The notes below the pieces were generated by a model. The model was not told the DNA's origin. It saw nothing but the letters and a program-made list of their open reading frames with translations, and ran no database searches. Positions 36,554-45,597 of a stretch of DNA of 64,000 nt are shown here, piece by piece. Made by a program: the position numbers and the translations under genes. The stretch covers positions 30,146 through 94,145 of the forward strand of contig JAHHIC010000051.1 in assembly GCA_019359035.1 (NCBI GenBank), read 5' to 3'. Origin of the DNA: Scytonematopsis contorta HA4267-MV1 (GTDB lineage Bacteria > Cyanobacteriota > Cyanobacteriia > Cyanobacteriales > Nostocaceae). Position 1 is the stretch's first letter; the number at the start of each line of letters is the position of its first letter.

Positions 36554-38239
36554 ATGATGGCGGATAGATTTCCTTGGCTGACCGCGATTATCCTACTACC
36601 ACTCATTGCTTCTTTGCTCATCCCCGTGCTACCCGACAAAGACGGCAAGCGCATCCGGTGGTATGCTCTGGGCGTTGGTATCGCGGATTTTGTATTAATG
36701 TGCTACGCATTTTGGAAGCATTACGATGCCAGCACTGCGACTTTTCAACTCACAGAAAAATACGCTTGGGTGCCTCAGATAGGTTTTAGCTGGTCAGTCT
36801 CGGTGGATGGTCTATCCGTCCCTCTGGTACTTCTGGCTGGATTTGTGACGACACTCGCGATGTTTGCTGCATGGCAAGTTAATGTAAAACCCCGTCTATT
36901 TTATTTCTTAATGCTTGTGCTTTATTCAGCACAGATAGGGGTATTCGTCGCTCAAGACTTGCTGATGTTTTTCATCATGTGGGAAGTCGAACTGGTTCCT
37001 GTATACCTACTTGTCTCAATTTGGGGTGGACAAAGGCGTCGTTATGCAGCCACAAAGTTCATAATATATACCGCAGCGGCTTCTATCTTTATTCTTGTTG
37101 CAGCCTTGGGAATGGCGATTTATGGCGACAATATGACTTTTGATATTGTCGAACTTGCTGGAAAAAATTACCCACTGGCTTTAGAACTGATACTTTATGC
37201 CGGATTGCTGATTGCATTTGGCGTCAAGCTGGCTGTTTTCCCTCTCCACACTTGGTTACCCGATGCACACGGTGAAGCTTCTGCTCCTGTGTCGATGGTT
37301 TTAGCTGGTGTGTTGTTAAAAATGGGTGGATATGGATTAATTCGCCTAAATTTGGAACTTCTCACTGATGCACATGTTTACTTTGCACCAGTTCTAGCTA
37401 TCCTGGGCGTTGTTAATATAGTCTACGGTGCGCTTAACTCCTTTGCTCAAACTAACATGAAGCGTCGTTTGGCGTATTCATCGGTTTCCCACATGGGATT
37501 TGTTCTCTTGGGTATTGCATCCTACACCGACTTGGGAGTTAGTGGTGCAATGTTACAGATGATTTCCCACGGTTTAATTGCATCAGCACTATTTTTCCTC
37601 GCAGGTGTAACTTACGACCGTACTCACACCTTGATAATGGACAAAATGGGTGGTGTTGGTCAGGTAATGCCAACAGTCTTTGCTTTGTTCACAATTGGTG
37701 CAATGGCATCACTTGGTCTTCCCGGAATGAGTGGTTTTGCGAGCGAACTAGCTGTTTTTGTTGGGGTTACAACCAGCGATATTTATAGTTCAACTTTCTG
37801 CACGGTTACAGTTTTCTTAGCTGCTGTCGGAGTTATTCTCACCCCGATTTATCTGCTCTCGATGTTACGTCAGATATTCTACGGTTCTGGTACACCAATG
37901 TCTTGCGAAATTGGTAACGCAAGCGTGGAGAACGAAGAAGATGAAGGAGCGGTTTGTTTCGGTACTGACTGTGCTCTTCCTTCGGAAGCTGTTTATCGCG
38001 ATGCTAGTCCACGTGAGGTATTTATTGCTGCTTCTTTCTTGGTATTTATTATTGGCATCGGTTTTTATCCCAAGCTCGCGACCAATATCTATGACGCGAA
38101 GGCTGTGGCAATTAATACTCAGGCTCGCCAAGCTTATACCCAATTTGCACAGATTAATAAAAGTACCTACGCTGAAGGGTTATTCTCTCCTAAAATTGCA
38201 GAGCCTGAAATAGTCCCTGTTTTGGGAGTCGTCAAATAA
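36554..38239 (+). CDS. ndhD: NAD(P)H-quinone oxidoreductase (NDH-1) subunit 4, NdhD
   Basis: 561 residues, about 14 hydrophobic segments. [40 protein letters not shown] and [12 protein letters not shown] are the defining motifs of the NuoM/NdhD proton-pumping antiporter-like subunit. The loop with [19 protein letters not shown] near residues 470-490 is typical of cyanobacterial NdhD. It acts in the thylakoid membrane in respiration, cyclic electron flow or CO2 uptake, depending on paralogue. It stands alone without ndhF or other ndh genes, so it may be one of several paralogues. Which of D1 to D4 was not decided. Confidence 0.93.
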   Translation: MMADRFPWLTAIILLPLIASLLIPVLPDKDGKRIRWYALGVGIADFVLMCYAFWKHYDASTATFQLTEKYAWVPQIGFSWSVSVDGLSVPLVLLAGFVTTLAMFAAWQVNVKPRLFYFLMLVLYSAQIGVFVAQDLLMFFIMWEVELVPVYLLVSIWGGQRRRYAATKFIIYTAAASIFILVAALGMAIYGDNMTFDIVELAGKNYPLALELILYAGLLIAFGVKLAVFPLHTWLPDAHGEASAPVSMVLAGVLLKMGGYGLIRLNLELLTDAHVYFAPVLAILGVVNIVYGALNSFAQTNMKRRLAYSSVSHMGFVLLGIASYTDLGVSGAMLQMISHGLIASALFFLAGVTYDRTHTLIMDKMGGVGQVMPTVFALFTIGAMASLGLPGMSGFASELAVFVGVTTSDIYSSTFCTVTVFLAAVGVILTPIYLLSMLRQIFYGSGTPMSCEIGNASVENEEDEGAVCFGTDCALPSEAVYRDASPREVFIAASFLVFIIGIGFYPKLATNIYDAKAVAINTQARQAYTQFAQINKSTYAEGLFSPKIAEPEIVPVLGVVK

Positions 38240-38712
38240 TATTTCGCAAACAACCTAATTACCTCTTGCTGATTGACCACGATGTAGAGACCGTACATGT
38301 ACGGTCTCTACATTTATGTATGTAATTAACTCAGCTACTGGTTGGATATTGGATAGCAATAACAATATAGAACTCGTTGCCCAAGTTCCTGGTGTGCCGG
38401 AACTGTGCCCGAATCAGATTTTTGTACGGTAGCATGACCATAATAAAATACTCTTAAGCTTAATTAGAGGGATGCTATGACTACTCGTTAGTTTTTTGTT
38501 AGCATGGTGAAAAATATAATTTTCTTAACAAATAAATTCGATGATTCAAGGAATTAGCCACATAACATTTATTGTCAAAGATTTGGAGATAAATAACTCT
38601 TGTCAATAGGTTAGGTAATGATTGCAGATATCAAGGTTTGTTGACAAATTTACATTATTTTTATTAAAAACATTTCCCTTTACCTACTTTTATAGCTAGT
38701 AGCATCAATCAA
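38240..38712. other. Gene-free stretch between ndhD and the CHAT gene
   Basis: 473 bp. It contains the 30-bp palindrome 38283-38312 just after ndhD; nothing else recognised. Confidence 0.5.
38283..38312. repeat. 30-bp perfect inverted repeat (GTAGAGACC core), 43 bp after ndhD
   Basis: Arms TGTAGAGACCGTACA and TGTACGGTCTCTACA are perfectly complementary. Same family as 3368-3395. It is positioned where a terminator for ndhD would lie, with a few T residues following. Confidence 0.75.
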
Positions 38713-39741
38713 CTACGCATCTGATTCATTAATATGAATCTCTCCAATATAATTCGTTCCTCCATCTACTGTCGTTACCCAACCTCTAGCGTTATCATAG
38801 TTATTCTGGGTAATCCTACCTTCGTCTGGTATCCTTCCTGCGTTAATTTCCCTCGCAAGTGCTTGTACTGAATTAGCAAACTCCTCGTCTTCTTCCATTT
38901 CATCTCCTAAATACGTAGCCAATTTCTCTAAATGCTCTTTCGAGCCTGATTCAACAGCTGTCAATGCTTTTACTGCTCTGGGGTTATCTTTTAATTTATC
39001 ACAAATTTTTTGATGCAATTCGTCTATTTTTTCTTGTGCTGCTTCGGAGAATTTATTTACTTTTTGATTTAAGACTTTGGTAAAAGCTAAAGAAATAATT
39101 TTATTAGCAGGTATTGTCGCTTGAGTCATTGGTTGATTTGATTTATTTATAGGGGTAATATTTGGCTTTTGATAAAAAACAGGGGTTGTGTCTTCTGTGA
39201 GTTGTTCTAATTTAATAGCTATTTTACCTTCTTCAAAAGCTCTGGAGAATATATTTTGTTTACTAGATATTTTATAACCTAACCCGTCGTAGAAGCCTGT
39301 GGCAAATAAAATTGCAGCCTCATCCCCTATGGGTTGGTTCATGCCTATTGTATTATTAATATAATCTTTAATCGCATTCGCTGGTTTGGCTGAATGACAA
39401 GCGTTTAGCAGCACGCATTCTACATAATCAGCGTGTAACTGAAATAATGATGCTAAACTTTCGGCCGAGACAGGAGTGTCTTTTCCTGCGTCATTTTCTA
39501 AGAGTAAACTGCCATCAGATAAACCGTGACCGCAAAAGTGTACAATTTGAGGCTGTTCCTCTGCTATCGCACGGCGAATATCTTGAGGACGAACGGCTGT
39601 TTTGAGAACAATTTTATATGAATCGCGCTTAACTGCGCGACGAATCGCTTCTTCTATTGAGCGAATCTCTTTATCTAAACGCAATCCGTGGGGAATTGCG
39701 GTTAGAATTAAGATTGTTTTTACACGGGTGTTATTAGTCAT
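38713..39741 (-). CDS. CHAT-domain caspase-like protease with C-terminal signalling tag
   Basis: 342 residues. The CHAT (caspase HetF-associated with TPRs) domain spans about 5-185, with catalytic-type His72 in VHFCGHGLSDGSLLLEN and Cys115 in LLNACHSA. Residues about 213-305 (LAFTKVLNQKVNKFSEAAQE through FANSVQALAREINAG) match the 138-residue protein encoded at 50942. Residues 311-334 carry the tag (DNARGWVTTVDGGTNYIGE) also found at the N-termini of the NB-ARC proteins here. It follows the 1440-residue NLR gene on the same strand (260-bp gap). Likely role: executioner protease recruited by the activated sensor; substrate unknown. Confidence 0.86.
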   Translation of the reverse strand: MTNNTRVKTILILTAIPHGLRLDKEIRSIEEAIRRAVKRDSYKIVLKTAVRPQDIRRAIAEEQPQIVHFCGHGLSDGSLLLENDAGKDTPVSAESLASLFQLHADYVECVLLNACHSAKPANAIKDYINNTIGMNQPIGDEAAILFATGFYDGLGYKISSKQNIFSRAFEEGKIAIKLEQLTEDTTPVFYQKPNITPINKSNQPMTQATIPANKIISLAFTKVLNQKVNKFSEAAQEKIDELHQKICDKLKDNPRAVKALTAVESGSKEHLEKLATYLGDEMEEDEEFANSVQALAREINAGRIPDEGRITQNNYDNARGWVTTVDGGTNYIGEIHINESDA

Positions 39742-39843
39742 AATAATTTTGGATTTTGGATTTTAGATTTGTGTAGGATGTTTCTCATTCTTTGTTGGTT
39801 GAAGGTTCTGTATTTACAGCAAATTTCGAGTAAATGAAGTACA

Positions 39844-39997
39844 GTGGGCGGGCAGGGATGCCCACCCCACAAGAGGTGTTAAATTTTTATTATGCAGTTT
39901 AGGTGTGGAACATCTTAGGAACGTGGGCGGGCAGGGATGCCCACCCCACAAGAGGTGTTAAATTTTTATTATGCAGTTTAGATGTGGAACATCTTAG
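39844..39997. repeat. Tandem duplication of about 79 bp, each with a GTGGGC/GCCCAC hairpin
   Basis: The unit from GTGGGCGGGCAGGGATGCCC to GTGGAACATCTTAG occurs at 39844 and again at 39923, nearly identical. It fills most of the NLR-CHAT gap. Each unit's hairpin belongs to a dispersed family also seen at 61102. It may attenuate readthrough from the NLR gene into the CHAT gene. Confidence 0.75.
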
Positions 39998-40001
39998 TAT
40001 T

Positions 40002-43000
40002 TTAACGCCACCAGCGAGCGATATCATTCATAGCGGTTGCGAGTTCCATTATTACATCTTTGCCGCCTAGTTGGTAAATTACTGGTGTTAGGGTGACTAG
40101 ATTTCGTTGATATTCTTGGCGTTTTAATTTAGATAAGGTGGTTTTTGTGATTTCTAACCACATTTTATATATTTCATTTTTTGGTTTGTTTGATGACATT
40201 GTTTTGAGCAAAGGACTTAGAGCGATAGCGCAATATAATTCATCTTGAATTTGACTTGCTAAATCTAATGCTTCTGGTAACAAATTTTCTGGTAATTTCT
40301 TTGCTAAAAATGAGAGAGCATATGCGCGAGAATATTCTGATTGAATTTGACGTGCTAAATCTAATGCTTCTGGTAACAAATTTTCTGATGGTAATTTCTC
40401 TGCTAAAGATGAGAGAGCTTGTGCGCGATATTCTTTAGATTTAATTTGACGTGCTAAATCTAATGCTTCTGGTAACAAATTTTCTGGTAATTTCTCTGCT
40501 AAGAATGAGAGAGCTTGTGCGCGATATTCTTCAGATTTAATTTGACGTGCTAAATCTAATGCTTTTGGTAACAAGTTTTCTGGTAATTTCTCTGCTAAAG
40601 ATGAGAGAGCTTTTGCGCGAGAAAATTCATCTTGAATTTGACGTGCTAAATCTAATGCTTCTGGCAACAAATTTTCTGGTAATTTCTTTGCTAAAAATGA
40701 GAGAGCATATGCGCGAGAAAATTCTGATTGAATTTGACGTGCTAAATCTAATGCTTCTGGTAACAAATTTTCTGATGGTAATTTCTCTGCTAAAGATAAG
40801 AGAACTTTTGCGCGAGAATATTCATCTTGAATTTGACGTGCTGATTCTAATGCTTCTGGTAACAAATTCTTTGATGGTAATTTCTCTGCTAAAGATGAGA
40901 GAGCTTCTGCACGAGAATATTCATTTTGAATTTGACGTGCTAAATCTAATGCTTCTGGTAACAAATGTTCTGGTAATTTTTTTGCTAAAGATGAGAGAGC
41001 TAGTGCGCGATATTCTTCATCTTGAATTTGACGCGCTAAATCTAATGCTTCTGGTAACAAGTTTTCTGGTGATTTTTCTGCTAAAGATGAGAGAGCAGAT
41101 GCGCGATATTCTTCAGATTTAATTTGACGTGCTAAATCTAATGCTTTTGGTAACAAATTTTCTGGTAATTTCTCTGCTAAAGATGAGAGAGCAGATGCGC
41201 GATATTCTTCAGATTTAATTTGACGTGCTAAATCTAATGCTTCTGGTAAAAAGTTGTCTTCTGATAATTTCTCTGCTAAAAATGAGAGAGCTTCTGTGCG
41301 AGAATCTTCAGATTGAATTTGAAGTGCTAAATCTAATGCTTCTGGTAACAAATTTTCTGGTAATTTCTCTGCTAAAGATGAGAGAGCTTGTGCGCGAAAA
41401 TATTCATTTTGAATTTGACGTGCTAAATCTAATGCTTCTGGTAACAAATTTTTTGGTAATTTCTTTGCTAAAAATGAGATAGCTTCTGCGCGAGAATATT
41501 CTGATTGAATTTGACGTGCTAAATCTAATGCTTCTGGTAACAAATTTTCTGATGGTAATTTCTCTGCTAAAGATGAGAGAGCTTGTGCGCGATATTCTTC
41601 AGATTTAATTTGACGTGCTAAATCTAATGCTTTTGGTAACAAGTTTTCTGGTAATTTCTCTGCTAAAGATGAGAGAGCTTGTGCGCGATATTTTTCAAAT
41701 TGAATTTGACGTGCTAAGTCTAATGCTTCTGGTAATAAATTTTCTGGTAATTTCTCTGCTAAAGATGAGAGAATTTCTGCGCGAGAAAATTCATCTTGAA
41801 TTTGACGTACTAAATCTAATGCTTCTGGTAATAAATTTCCTGGCAATTTATTTGCTAAAAATGAGAGAGCTTTTGCGCGAGAATATTCATCTTGAATTTG
41901 ACATGCTAAATCTAATGCTTCTGGTAACAAATTTTTTGATGGTAATTTTTCTGCTAAAGATGAGAGAGCTTGTGCGCGAAAATATTCAGATTGAATTTGA
42001 CGTGCTAATTCTAATGCTTGTGGTAACAAATTTTCTGGTAATTTCTCTGCTAAAGATGAGAGAATTTCTGCGCGAGAAAATTCATCTTGAATTTGACGTA
42101 CTAAATCTAATGCTTCTGGTAATAAATTTCCTGGCAATTTATTTGCTAAAGATGAGAGAGCTTTTGCGCGAGAATATTCATCTTGAATTTGACATGCTAA
42201 ATCTAATGCTTCTGGTAACAAATTTTCTGATGGTAATTTTTCTGCTAAAGATGAGAGAGCTTGTGCGCGAAAATATTCAGATTGAATTTGACGTGCTAAT
42301 TCTAATGCTTGTGGTAACAAATTTTCTGGCAATTTCTTTGCTAAAAATGAGAGAGCTTCTGCGCGAGAATATTCATCTTTAATTTGATGTGCTAAACCTA
42401 ATGCTTCTGTTAACAAATTTTCTGATGGTAATTTCTCTGCTAAAGATGAGAGAACTTTTACGCGAGAATATTTATCTTGAATTTGACGTGCTGATTCCAA
42501 TGCTTGCTGTTTTAAAGTTTCTGGTAAATAGTCAGCTAGCACAATCAGTGACTCAGCTTTATCTTGAAAATCTTGTTTTTGTAAAGCATAAGCTAACCCT
42601 TGCTCTGGTTTCCAATATCCACTTTTTACCAGCGCAACTAGCAATTCTTTTGGTATATTCGCTGATAAACTATTTAAAGAAGTCATTATCAAGCCATAGC
42701 GACATTGTAAACTAATTACCTGCGATGGCTTTTTGTCGAAATCAGCTTCTGTTAATTCCCAAGCACGCACAACATCTTTTAAATAACCTGCTGTTTGTAC
42801 TAATTTTTCTCGTGACTCATACCAGCCATTGTTACCGCTCGCTGATTCTTCACGTAATAACTGGTGAATTTCTTCTATTTTACCTGCTTTTTCTAAATGC
42901 CAAACTAAATATTGATGAATGTAACCGTCGTCTGGTAAAGTATGCCAATGGTTATTTTCTGTTTTCTTTTGATATTTATCTAATAATTGAGCGTGAGCGT

Positions 43001-44324
43001 CTGACCAGTTTATCCCTAAACCTATTAAATCACTTTCGCGTTTTGGTTGTTGAGGTGAGGTTAGTAAATTTCTGGCTAAATCGTGGAATAAATCGTGTAA
43101 TCTATAAGTTATTGTACCATCAGCTAAAGTCACACCAGGTAATAACAGCGCTTGACTCTGGAAATACTGCAAAGTTTTCTTTGCGTTTCGTTCTTTCGTG
43201 TCCCAAAGTGTTGCTGTCATTTTGTGGGTGATGTTTGCGTCTTCTGGTAATACGCCCAAATTCGCGAAATATTCTCGGTCATCTGGTTTTAACCGTTTGA
43301 TGCTAAGATTTAACGATGCCTGTAAACTAAGTTGTTTAAATTTTTCTTCATCATTAATATACCTTACTCCGGGGTCTTGCAGTAATTCTAAGCAAGCAAT
43401 TTCTTGTTTAATATCTTCAAGTAATTCTTCCCAATTTGTACCATCTGCAATTTGTACTGCTGCTAGTTCTAATGCTAGCGGTAAATAACCAACAGATGAT
43501 GCTAAAGCACGGGCTGATTTAATTTGATTTTCTTCTAATAGCTTCCCTTTTGTCTGAATTTTCTTGCTTAATAACTCTAGTGCTTGTGTCTCGCTCATTA
43601 CGTCGAGGGAATAGGTGTTAGCACCAAGACAATTCCCGACTGATGCATCGCGGGTTGTTACTAGCATACAGCAGCGTACGCTACCAACTTTAAATGCCTC
43701 GACATGCTTCCATCCGTTGTTTTTATCAAACCAAGCGTCGTCAACTACTAGCAGCATTGCTTTGTCGATGAGAAGCGATCGCAAATGACCAGTAGTTGCT
43801 TCAATAGATGTAGCGCGGTAGTTATAATCTCCTAATTGTTGCACCCAACTACTCAAAAATGAGAGAACATCAGGCTCTTGACCTAAAGTAGCCCACAGTA
43901 TACCATCGCTAAAACGCTTTTGAACATCTAAATCATGCGCTAAAGCTGTTGCTAAGGTTGATTTACCCACCGAACCTAAACCGTGAATAGCGCTGACAAC
44001 CAAAGTTTGACTGTTAGCTAGCAAGTTTTGCTTTAATTTTCTGCTAACCTCTGGGCGGTCTACATAGTATGCTGGTAAAGGCGGTGCTTGAAATATTCTT
44101 GGTTTTTCTGGCTTAGTGCCATCTGGAGCAAATGTGCATCCTATATATACTGTACCGTCGTTAACCTCAGTTTGATAACCTCTAGCATTATCTTGGTTAA
44201 TCTGAGTCTTGCTGTTATCTTCTTGATTATTATTATCCCCCTGAATCGCCTGCGTTCCACTACCAAGCGTTGAGTTATCCGCTTGTTGCTCAATTCCTGG
44301 TTTTGGTTGACCCTTGTTTTCCAT
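40002..44324 (-). CDS. NLR-like NB-ARC ATPase with about 24 near-identical helical repeats
   Basis: 1440 residues. The N-terminal tag (45-62: DNARGYQTEVNDGTVYIG) is followed by NB-ARC with Walker A GLGSVGKS (115-122), Walker B MLLVVDDAW and LVTTRD (sensor-1 arginine), then winged-helix and helical regions (RLHDLFHDLARNLL). Residues about 598-1370 are about 24 repeats of 32-34 residues of the type LPEALDLARQIQSEYSRAQA, LSSLAEKLPEN. The C-terminal cap ends QLGGKDVIMELATAMNDIAR followed by WWR, shared with the proteins at 46331 and 54417. It should oligomerise on ligand sensing by the repeats and signal through the tag. The CHAT protease gene lies downstream on the same strand. Confidence 0.88.
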   Translation of the reverse strand: MENKGQPKPGIEQQADNSTLGSGTQAIQGDNNNQEDNSKTQINQDNARGYQTEVNDGTVYIGCTFAPDGTKPEKPRIFQAPPLPAYYVDRPEVSRKLKQNLLANSQTLVVSAIHGLGSVGKSTLATALAHDLDVQKRFSDGILWATLGQEPDVLSFLSSWVQQLGDYNYRATSIEATTGHLRSLLIDKAMLLVVDDAWFDKNNGWKHVEAFKVGSVRCCMLVTTRDASVGNCLGANTYSLDVMSETQALELLSKKIQTKGKLLEENQIKSARALASSVGYLPLALELAAVQIADGTNWEELLEDIKQEIACLELLQDPGVRYINDEEKFKQLSLQASLNLSIKRLKPDDREYFANLGVLPEDANITHKMTATLWDTKERNAKKTLQYFQSQALLLPGVTLADGTITYRLHDLFHDLARNLLTSPQQPKRESDLIGLGINWSDAHAQLLDKYQKKTENNHWHTLPDDGYIHQYLVWHLEKAGKIEEIHQLLREESASGNNGWYESREKLVQTAGYLKDVVRAWELTEADFDKKPSQVISLQCRYGLIMTSLNSLSANIPKELLVALVKSGYWKPEQGLAYALQKQDFQDKAESLIVLADYLPETLKQQALESARQIQDKYSRVKVLSSLAEKLPSENLLTEALGLAHQIKDEYSRAEALSFLAKKLPENLLPQALELARQIQSEYFRAQALSSLAEKLPSENLLPEALDLACQIQDEYSRAKALSSLANKLPGNLLPEALDLVRQIQDEFSRAEILSSLAEKLPENLLPQALELARQIQSEYFRAQALSSLAEKLPSKNLLPEALDLACQIQDEYSRAKALSFLANKLPGNLLPEALDLVRQIQDEFSRAEILSSLAEKLPENLLPEALDLARQIQFEKYRAQALSSLAEKLPENLLPKALDLARQIKSEEYRAQALSSLAEKLPSENLLPEALDLARQIQSEYSRAEAISFLAKKLPKNLLPEALDLARQIQNEYFRAQALSSLAEKLPENLLPEALDLALQIQSEDSRTEALSFLAEKLSEDNFLPEALDLARQIKSEEYRASALSSLAEKLPENLLPKALDLARQIKSEEYRASALSSLAEKSPENLLPEALDLARQIQDEEYRALALSSLAKKLPEHLLPEALDLARQIQNEYSRAEALSSLAEKLPSKNLLPEALESARQIQDEYSRAKVLLSLAEKLPSENLLPEALDLARQIQSEFSRAYALSFLAKKLPENLLPEALDLARQIQDEFSRAKALSSLAEKLPENLLPKALDLARQIKSEEYRAQALSFLAEKLPENLLPEALDLARQIKSKEYRAQALSSLAEKLPSENLLPEALDLARQIQSEYSRAYALSFLAKKLPENLLPEALDLASQIQDELYCAIALSPLLKTMSSNKPKNEIYKMWLEITKTTLSKLKRQEYQRNLVTLTPVIYQLGGKDVIMELATAMNDIARWWR
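41736..42330 (-). repeat. Recent 291-bp tandem duplication of a three-repeat block
   Basis: Within the 1440-residue NLR gene, three successive repeats (ELARQIQSEY, DLACQIQDEY, DLVRQIQDEF types) occur twice in the same order, offset by 291 bp (97 codons). For example GAATTTCTGCGCGAGAAAAT occurs at 41771 and at 42062. Only scattered differences separate the copies. Confidence 0.8.
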
Positions 44325-44378
44325 TGTTTTTGACGATACTCAGGCGATTTTTAATAATCTTACATGCTAGATACGTGT

Positions 44379-44390
44379 AATTCCGTATAA
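44379..44390 (-). promoter_or_regulatory. CGGAATT element upstream of the 1440-residue NLR gene
   Basis: The minus strand reads TTATACGGAATT, ending 54 nt before the ATG at 44324. The NLR gene at 50410 has the same TATACGGAATT at 49 nt. Related TTTC(C/T)GGAATT elements precede three plus-strand genes at 48-51 nt. Confidence 0.5.
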
Positions 44391-44519
44391 GAATGATTGT
44401 AAATTAACGCAAGTTCGACGGTGATAAAAGCCCTAAAGTCCTAATGTATAGGGTTTCAGCATTTAGTGAGTCAATAAATGACTAAGATTTATTGGAAAAT
44501 ACGGAAGAAAGCATAATGA

Positions 44520-44530
44520 TTTCCGGAATT
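44520..44530 (+). promoter_or_regulatory. TTTCCGGAATT element upstream of a decayed tag gene
   Basis: It ends 48 nt before the ATG at 44579. It is followed by a TACTCA/TGAGTA dyad (44536-44548) and a TATCATAAT -10-like box. The fixed distance argues that ATG 44579, not 44558, was the original start. Confidence 0.5.
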
Positions 44531-44557
44531 TTCAGTACTCACTGAGTATCATAATAA

Positions 44558-44817
44558 ATGTCTGGGCTTGGTGGTGACATGGAGCAGAAAAATCAAAATA
44601 ACGCGAAAGGTTGGCAAACTCAAGTTAACAATGATGCGACAGCTAATATAGCTGAAACAATTGAAAACAAAAGCATTGTAATTGAAAAAGATGCTGTCAA
44701 GACTTCCGTGAAAACACCACTATCACTCCCGAACAAATAAAATCTGCCCGCAATTGGGAAAAAGCAGTTTACGATAGAGAATTTTGCGAAACTCTAAAAT
44801 TAAACAATTGTAAGTAA
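44558..44817 (+). pseudogene. Small tag-bearing protein, frameshifted
   Basis: The open frame encodes 60 residues containing NNAKGWQTQVNNDATANIAE, a version of the tag shared by the NLR and CHAT proteins. The sequence then ends early (VKTPLSLPNK). In a shifted frame it continues NTTITPEQIKSARNWEKAVY and DREFCETLKLNNCK to TAA at 44815-44817. This looks like an indel in a once longer gene. Promoter spacing suggests the start at 44579 (MEQKNQ). Whether the 53-residue form is still made as a bare tag is open. It diverges from the neighbouring NLR gene. Confidence 0.55.
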
Positions 44818-44864
44818 TTAGGAGTTAGGATAGATAACAACTAAACAACATCTTGGCGCAATCC

Positions 44865-45190
44865 TTACCTGGTCTTAGTTCTTTTAATAAAACTAATTAT
44901 CTCCTCAATTTCTACGTTATCAAGCTGTAATTTTTTAATCAAAGGGATAGCACCGGGGGGAATTGAGCCAATACTTCGCCCTTTCCACTTTCCGTCTATT
45001 TTTTCTTCCCAGTTAAAACCCCAACGCCAATGTTTGGGATTATCTGGGTCGCGGTCGCGTTCTTACACGCGGGTAAGAAACGATAGACCCATCTTTGAGG
45101 CGTTTGTTTTCCAGGTACTTATACAGACATCCCTTGGGTTCCGCTTTTTCTTCGCAGGCTTTTCCTCTAAGAAATTTTCGGGTGTCGCTT
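44865..45190 (-). pseudogene. Remnant of a small cyanobacterial protein with multiple frameshifts
   Basis: Three successive frames on the minus strand read as one protein: GCLYKYLENKRLKDGSIVSY then PRV, followed after a shift by ERDRDPDNPKHWRWGFNWEE, KIDGKWKGRSIGSIPPGAIP and LIKKLQLDNVEIEEIISFIK before TAA at 44865-44867. The pattern (YLENKRLKDGSIVSYPRV, DPDNPxHW, WEEKxDGKWKxRS) is one I associate with short hypothetical proteins widespread in cyanobacteria, function unknown. No intact start remains. Confidence 0.5.
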
Positions 45191-45197
45191 TGCACTC

Positions 45198-45545
45198 TTA
45201 TACTTCACTATCACCCACTAATTCTCTACCCAGTGGTAAATATCCCAACCATTTACATGAACCTATCCCACTAATAATATTTTTGCTGGAAAGCCCAAAT
45301 ATTTTTTAGAGATAAAAACGAAAAATTAAGCTTTCCGGGAGAATTTTACTTAAGCAAATAAGCATTTTCAGAATAGTGGGATAGGTTCATATTGCTTTCA
45401 CTGTTTCTAATTCTTTATTTACCTTCTTATCGCCAACTAATTTTATCAATAATTCTAACGCTTCTAATGATGACAGCACATCAAGGGATATTTTCTCGAT
45501 GTTCGCGTCAAGTTCTCGCAATCTGGTTGTTATCAAAATTTAGTT
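45198..45545 (-). pseudogene. NB-ARC (STAND) fragment interrupted by a small inverted-repeat element
   Basis: The first part encodes LITTRLRELDANIEKISLDV then LSSLEALELLIKLVGDKKVN, KELETVKAI. After the 130-bp element it resumes CKWLGYLPLGRELVGDSEV. The intact protein at 51371 reads ATTRLESFDGNIRKIALDVF and ETAKELCKLFNYLPLGVELA over the same span. Removing the element plus one AT copy gives ...VKAICKWLGYLPLG in frame, aligning without gaps. The fragment covers only sensor-1 to GxP; the rest of the gene is gone. Confidence 0.8.
45259..45388. mobile_element. 130-bp MITE-like element with perfect 15-bp terminal inverted repeats
   Basis: Ends are GAACCTATCCCACTA and TAGTGGGATAGGTTC, flanked on both sides by AT, a probable 2-bp target duplication. 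Inner inverted segments (GGAAAGC and GCTTTCC) add further dyad structure. It has no coding capacity. Its insertion into an NB-ARC remnant is proved by the reading frame that is restored when it is removed. Confidence 0.75.
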
Positions 45546-45597
45546 TATTTTGAATATGGGGTGTGGAATTTAAGATAAAATCACGAAGGGGTAGTTT

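Noticed and set aside
40256..42715. Series of plus-strand frames rich in Leu, Met and Val with repeated LNLMLLVTNFLVISLLKMRE, looking like membrane or Leu-rich repeat proteins
   Set aside because: They are the exact antisense of the 1440-residue NLR repeat array; the periodicity comes from the coding strand. The NB-ARC domain and cap on the minus strand decide the case.
45034..45309. 91-codon plus-strand frame
   Set aside because: It runs antisense to the two minus-strand remnants and crosses the end of the MITE-like element; composition is not protein-like.
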